DNA of 19,434 bases, taken from the NCBI GenBank assembly GCA_002296885.1, contig DBIH01000266.1:1-19434 (forward strand). Reading direction: 5' to 3'. Made by a program: the position numbers and the translations under genes. The notes beneath the pieces are model-generated. The model had not been told where the DNA came from and did no database searches. It saw nothing but the letters and a program-made list of their open reading frames with translations. Below are positions 16,039 to 19,434 of this stretch, in pieces. How positions within the stretch are numbered: the first letter of the stretch is position 1; each line of letters opens with the position of its first letter. Source of the DNA: Flavobacterium sp. UBA807. GTDB lineage: Bacteria; Bacteroidota; Bacteroidia; Flavobacteriales; Flavobacteriaceae.

Positions 16039-17523
16039 CTATTTTACTTCCTGCATTAATTTTTTCAATATAGGAGATGCAACGATTAGAACAATTCCTG
16101 CTACTAACGCATAAATAGCCAATTGATAGTAACCATCTGTGTAGGATTGCAGTTTAGACAATAAAGTCGTCCCTGTATTGGATTCTGAAATTTCAGCTCC
16201 TAATTTTCCTGCTGCCCATTGACCGAACGCACTTGCCAAAAACCATAATCCCATCATCATCCCAAATAACTTTTTTGGTGACAATTTAGTAATGATTGAC
16301 ATTCCTATCGGACCGAGACAAAGCTCACCAATAGTAGTAACAAAATATGCAAATGTGAATACGTTTAATGATGTTATCCCATCAACATTGGCAAAAAACT
16401 TGGTGTAATAAAAAATATAAAATGAAGCAGATAAGAATAGAAATCCAATTCCGAATTTGATTAAAGTGTTCGGTTCAATTTTCTTTCTTGCCATCCATAA
16501 CCAAAGTAATCCAATTAAAGGACTTAATATTATTACAAATAAGGTATTTGAGCTGTTGTTGACCGCATTTGGGTCAATAGTAAACCCTAATAAATCACTG
16601 CGCAAATTATCTTTTGCAAATAGCGATAGCGAACCACCGCTCTGTTCGTAAATGGCATTGAACACAAAGTAAAAAAAGATAAAAACAAAGGCTGCCAGTA
16701 ATTTTTTCTTGGCGCTGGCACCAACGATTTTCATTACTTCATAACCAAAATAGATAATAGCAATGGCACCGATTGTATACATAAAATAATCAGTGTAGTC
16801 GGTGTTTTTAACCATGATAAAAATGAATGGTATGCTCAATAAGGAGCAAACATAAACTGCAATTTCTTTGAATTTACGTTTCGAGGCAGGAAGTTCTAAT
16901 AGCGGAGATTGCCCGATTGGCCCAAGATATTTTTTAGTAAATAAGAATGTTATCAATCCTAACGCCATCACAACAGCAGCGGACAAGAAACATAATTGCC
17001 ATGAATAATATTTACCTAAATAAATACACAAAATTCCACCAAAGAAACCTCCAACATTGATACCTGCATAAAAGAGACCGTAACCCGCATCTCTTCTTGG
17101 GTCATCTTCATGATACAATTCACCTACCATTGAAGAAATATTAGGCTTAAAAAAACCGGTTCCGATAATTGAAAAAGCTAAACCATAATAAAACAAATGC
17201 TGAGGAGCAAAAGCAATTAATAAATTACCTAAAATCATGATAACTCCTCCAAAGAACAATGATTTCCTAAAACCTAAAATCTTATCGGCAAAGATTCCCC
17301 CAATAAAAGTAAAGGCGTATACAAATGCTTGAATGGCTCCATATTGAAGGTTCGCGGCAGTCTCTTTTAAGAGTAATTGGTCTACCATAAAAAAAGTAAG
17401 TACACCTCGCATTCCGTAAAAACAGAAACGCTCCCACATTTCAACGGTAAATAAATACCATAATTGTTTTGGGTATTTTCCTTCGAAGTTTTGAATTTGC
17501 TCTAAAGTCAGATTTTGTTCCAT
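16039..17523 (-). CDS. POT family proton-dependent di/tripeptide transporter (paralogue 1)
   Basis: This inner-membrane MFS symporter of the POT/PTR2 family imports di- and tripeptides with protons. The 494-residue product has about 14 hydrophobic segments. POT hallmarks are the TM1 motif E28-MW-E31-R32-F33 with Y36, the TM4 lysine K126 in FFKPNIS, FYAGINVG (151-158, the PTR2 FYxxINxG signature), E293-Q294 in the TM7 region (YEQSGGS) and E400 in GELCLGPIGMS (TM10). These correspond to residues used for proton coupling and peptide binding in characterised POTs. The ATG at 17523 gives the usual short cytoplasmic N-terminus. It lies 71 bp downstream of a second POT gene on the same strand, with a hairpin between them only 16 bp from this start codon. 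Confidence 0.94.
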   Translation of the reverse strand: MEQNLTLEQIQNFEGKYPKQLWYLFTVEMWERFCFYGMRGVLTFFMVDQLLLKETAANLQYGAIQAFVYAFTFIGGIFADKILGFRKSLFFGGVIMILGNLLIAFAPQHLFYYGLAFSIIGTGFFKPNISSMVGELYHEDDPRRDAGYGLFYAGINVGGFFGGILCIYLGKYYSWQLCFLSAAVVMALGLITFLFTKKYLGPIGQSPLLELPASKRKFKEIAVYVCSLLSIPFIFIMVKNTDYTDYFMYTIGAIAIIYFGYEVMKIVGASAKKKLLAAFVFIFFYFVFNAIYEQSGGSLSLFAKDNLRSDLLGFTIDPNAVNNSSNTLFVIILSPLIGLLWLWMARKKIEPNTLIKFGIGFLFLSASFYIFYYTKFFANVDGITSLNVFTFAYFVTTIGELCLGPIGMSIITKLSPKKLFGMMMGLWFLASAFGQWAAGKLGAEISESNTGTTLLSKLQSYTDGYYQLAIYALVAGIVLIVASPILKKLMQEVK

Positions 17524-17539
17524 ATATGTTTAAAATTAA

Positions 17540-17565
17540 AAACCTCCAATGATTCTTGGAGGTTT
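17540..17565 (-). terminator. Hairpin between the two POT transporter genes
   Basis: A 10-bp perfect stem (17540-17549 and 17556-17565, AAACCTCCAA / TTGGAGGTTT) with a 6-nt loop, followed on the minus strand by TTTTTAATTTTAAAC. It looks like an intrinsic terminator for the upstream POT gene (stop at 17595). It is also only 16 bp before the ATG of the downstream POT gene, and a TATCTTTC box (-7-like, last base wrong) lies just before it on the minus strand at 17573-17566. It could therefore also sit in the leader of that gene as an attenuator or stabilising structure. Confidence 0.75.
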
Positions 17566-17594
17566 GAAAGATATAAAAATATTTTTTAATAATT

Positions 17595-19313
17595 TTAGTG
17601 AACGCCGTGCATCATCTTTTTCAGTTTTGGTGAAATCAATGCTAAGATAACTCCGGCAATACCACATAATACTACAAATACCATAAAGAATTGATATAAA
17701 TTATGAATTTCAAATCCGGCGAAAACAGGGTAATGATCACTAATCTGATTATCAGCTAAAGCTTTTAATTGCTCAGCTGTCGGAACAATTTTTTTATCAA
17801 GGACGCCTTGCAAATCAACTCCTAGTTCAGAAGCTTTTTTGAATTTATCTCCGGTAGCCGGTAATATCGAACCTAAAGTTCCAGCCAAAGCATATCCGGC
17901 AGCATTTGCAATAAAGAACACACCATAAAGTAAAGAAGAGAAACGTTTTGGCGATAATTTACCCACTAGTGAAAGTCCGATTGGCGAAAGGCAAAGTTCT
18001 CCACAGGTTTGAATAAGATATAATAAAATCAACCATTTAACTGCAAGCATTCCGCTTGTACCTAAATCTTTTACATTATTAGCAATGATAAAATAACTCA
18101 ACGCAATCAGTAATAATCCCATTGCCTGCTTGAATGTTGATACCGGTTCTTTTCCTGCTGCCCTCATTTTGTCCCACAACATACTAAACGGAACTGCCAA
18201 TGCAACAACGAATAATCCGTTGAAAATTTGTACCATCGATGGTGGCATATTCCAGCCGAAGAAGTTACGATCTGTTTGATTATCCGCGATAAAAGTTAAT
18301 GAAGAACCTGCCTGTTCAAAGGCAGCCCAAAAGAAAATTACAAAGAAAGAGAAGATATAAATAACCAATATACGGTCTCTTTCGATTTTGGTAATCGATG
18401 AATCCATGATAATCAAGCTCGCCAAGGCAATCCCAATTGAGTAAATAATCGGATAGATAATTCCTTTGATTAAGGTACCTACTTCAACATTGCTTACAGC
18501 AAATTCACCCACAAACAGATAACGGAATACAAAGAACAACACCACAAAAATCACGGTTGAGATCCCTATAGCTTTTGAACTGAAATGAGCGGTTTGTGCC
18601 TCTCCCTCTTCAAAATCATCGGCTGTATTGTGTTTTGGCAAACCGCCTATTGGACGACCTTCCGGAGTTCTTACATATTTATTTTTAAGAAATAAAAACA
18701 CTAATGTTCCTATAACCATTGCGGTAGAAGCCGCAAGGAATCCCCATTTAAATGCATGGATGTCACGGATTCCGTCAGCACTTTTAACGTCGCCAACAAT
18801 TGGGCAGATTAGCTGTCCTAAGAAAGCTCCTAAGTTGATTCCCATATAGAAAATGGTAAAAGCCGAGTCCAATTTGGATTTTTCCTGCTTTGGATAAAGG
18901 CTTCCAACCATTGAGGATATGTTTGGCTTAAAGAAACCATTACCAAAAATGATTACCACAAGCGCCAACCACATCAGGCTTTTTGCCGAGGCCAAATTAC
19001 CGTCAAAAGTACTGGCACTCATAAAAAGTAAAAACTGTCCTATGGCCATTAAACTTCCGCCAATCAGGATACAGTTACGGTTTCCTAAGTATCTGTCGGA
19101 AATGAATCCCCCCAACATTGGAGTTAGGTAGCAAAGTGCCAGGAATCCCCCATATATAATTGAGGAATCTTCCTCTTTCATCATTAAGGAATTTACCAGG
19201 AAAAGCGTTAACAAAGCCCGCATTCCGTAGAAGTTGAACCTTTCCCACATTTCCGTCCCGAATAATACCCAAAGTCCTTTTGGATGTTGTGTTTTTACAG
19301 CTGTTTCACTCAT
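17595..19313 (-). CDS. POT family proton-dependent di/tripeptide transporter (paralogue 2)
   Basis: A second proton-coupled oligopeptide transporter in the inner membrane. The frame is open to an ATG at 19400, but the ATG at 19313 (MSETAVKTQHPKGLW) gives the normal POT N-terminus and 572 residues. The extra 29 codons are AT-rich leader and would add an unconvincing hydrophobic stretch. Hallmarks are E21-MW-E24-R25-F26 with Y29 (TM1), K129 in FFKPNIS (TM4), FYMGINLG (155-162), E333-Q334 in AFEQAGSS (TM7) and E439 in GELCLSPIGLS (TM10). Compared with paralogue 1 it has a longer charged loop at about 213-247 (DDFEEGE) and an insertion of about 55 residues before the last helix (about 485-540). 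The C-terminus is KLKKMMHGVH. It is the upstream member of a tandem pair that probably arose by old duplication. Confidence 0.94.
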   Translation of the reverse strand: MSETAVKTQHPKGLWVLFGTEMWERFNFYGMRALLTLFLVNSLMMKEEDSSIIYGGFLALCYLTPMLGGFISDRYLGNRNCILIGGSLMAIGQFLLFMSASTFDGNLASAKSLMWLALVVIIFGNGFFKPNISSMVGSLYPKQEKSKLDSAFTIFYMGINLGAFLGQLICPIVGDVKSADGIRDIHAFKWGFLAASTAMVIGTLVFLFLKNKYVRTPEGRPIGGLPKHNTADDFEEGEAQTAHFSSKAIGISTVIFVVLFFVFRYLFVGEFAVSNVEVGTLIKGIIYPIIYSIGIALASLIIMDSSITKIERDRILVIYIFSFFVIFFWAAFEQAGSSLTFIADNQTDRNFFGWNMPPSMVQIFNGLFVVALAVPFSMLWDKMRAAGKEPVSTFKQAMGLLLIALSYFIIANNVKDLGTSGMLAVKWLILLYLIQTCGELCLSPIGLSLVGKLSPKRFSSLLYGVFFIANAAGYALAGTLGSILPATGDKFKKASELGVDLQGVLDKKIVPTAEQLKALADNQISDHYPVFAGFEIHNLYQFFMVFVVLCGIAGVILALISPKLKKMMHGVH

Positions 19314-19390
19314 GTTTTTTGTTTTAGTTTGGTAATGATTAATTGTCGTTCTCTTAATAAAAACTGTCAATTTTAGTGAAAAAAATACAA

Positions 19391-19414
19391 TTAACAGCAC
19401 TTTTTTTCTGTTAA
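19391..19414. other. Short inverted repeat upstream of the POT paralogue 2 gene
   Basis: TTAACAG (19391-19397) and CTGTTAA (19408-19414) form a perfect 7-bp dyad around a 10-nt spacer that contains seven consecutive T, about 78-100 bp before the start codon at 19313. It may be an operator site or a weak hairpin. A near -7 box (TAAAATTG on the minus strand, 19375-19368, one mismatch) lies between the dyad and the gene. In such AT-rich DNA chance is a real possibility. Confidence 0.25.
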
Positions 19415-19434
19415 ATGCAGTATTGATGATTTAT

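Noticed and set aside
1..19434. Search for mobile elements, CRISPR arrays, tRNA/rRNA genes, toxin-antitoxin or defence genes
   Set aside because: No repeats with spacers, transposase, integrase, structured RNA or defence motifs were seen. The gene content is core metabolism and envelope.

Overview
The window looks like core chromosome of a Flavobacteriaceae member, most likely Flavobacterium or a close relative. The evidence is AT-rich DNA, very AT-rich gene gaps, almost no Shine-Dalgarno sequences, several promoter-like TAnnTTTG boxes of the Bacteroidetes type upstream of genes, and protein sequences typical of that family (PurH, MreB, RodA, a large Prc protease). The genus is inferred from remembered family resemblance, not from a search.

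Layout. 1-224 (-): the N-terminal end of a MacB/FtsX-type ABC transporter permease, cut by the window edge and divergent from the next gene. 397-1923 (+): purH (purine synthesis). 1978-7624 (+): the complete cell-elongation cluster mreB-mreC-mreD-mrdA(PBP2)-rodA, with overlaps at mreC/mreD and mreD/mrdA and only 7 bp between mrdA and rodA. 7703-8242 (+): an exported, highly charged coiled-coil protein of unknown function. A strong bidirectional terminator follows, and then the convergent prc protease (8300-10600, -). A divergent promoter region separates prc from surE (10805-11572, +), lpxB (11635-12756, +), an exported NlpC/P60 peptidase (12795-13397, +) and comEC (13442-15466, +, GTG start). 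The comEC 3' end contains a 16-bp perfect stem that can also terminate the convergent thioredoxin-like gene (15477-15947, -). The right end holds two tandem POT-family peptide transporter genes on the minus strand (16039-17523 and 17595-19313), separated by a terminator-like hairpin.

How the genes fit together. MreB, MreC, MreD, PBP2 and RodA form the elongasome: RodA polymerises lipid II, PBP2 cross-links the strands, and MreBCD organises the complex. LpxB (lipid A), the NlpC/P60 peptidase (wall turnover) and Prc (periplasmic proteolysis, in other bacteria of wall hydrolases among other substrates) also act in the envelope. The POT transporters import di/tripeptides, as expected for a proteolytic flavobacterium. 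ComEC is the inner-membrane channel for DNA uptake.

I found no mobile element, CRISPR array, tRNA, rRNA or defence locus, and nothing that I can honestly present as an undescribed system. The points worth a second look are small: a terminator hidden inside the comEC coding end, an exact -33/-7 promoter straddling the lpxB stop codon, a GC-rich REP-like motif between surE and lpxB, a ComEC whose C-terminal domain lacks the metallo-beta-lactamase motif, the unknown coiled-coil protein beside the elongasome genes, and a Cys/His cluster in PBP2.
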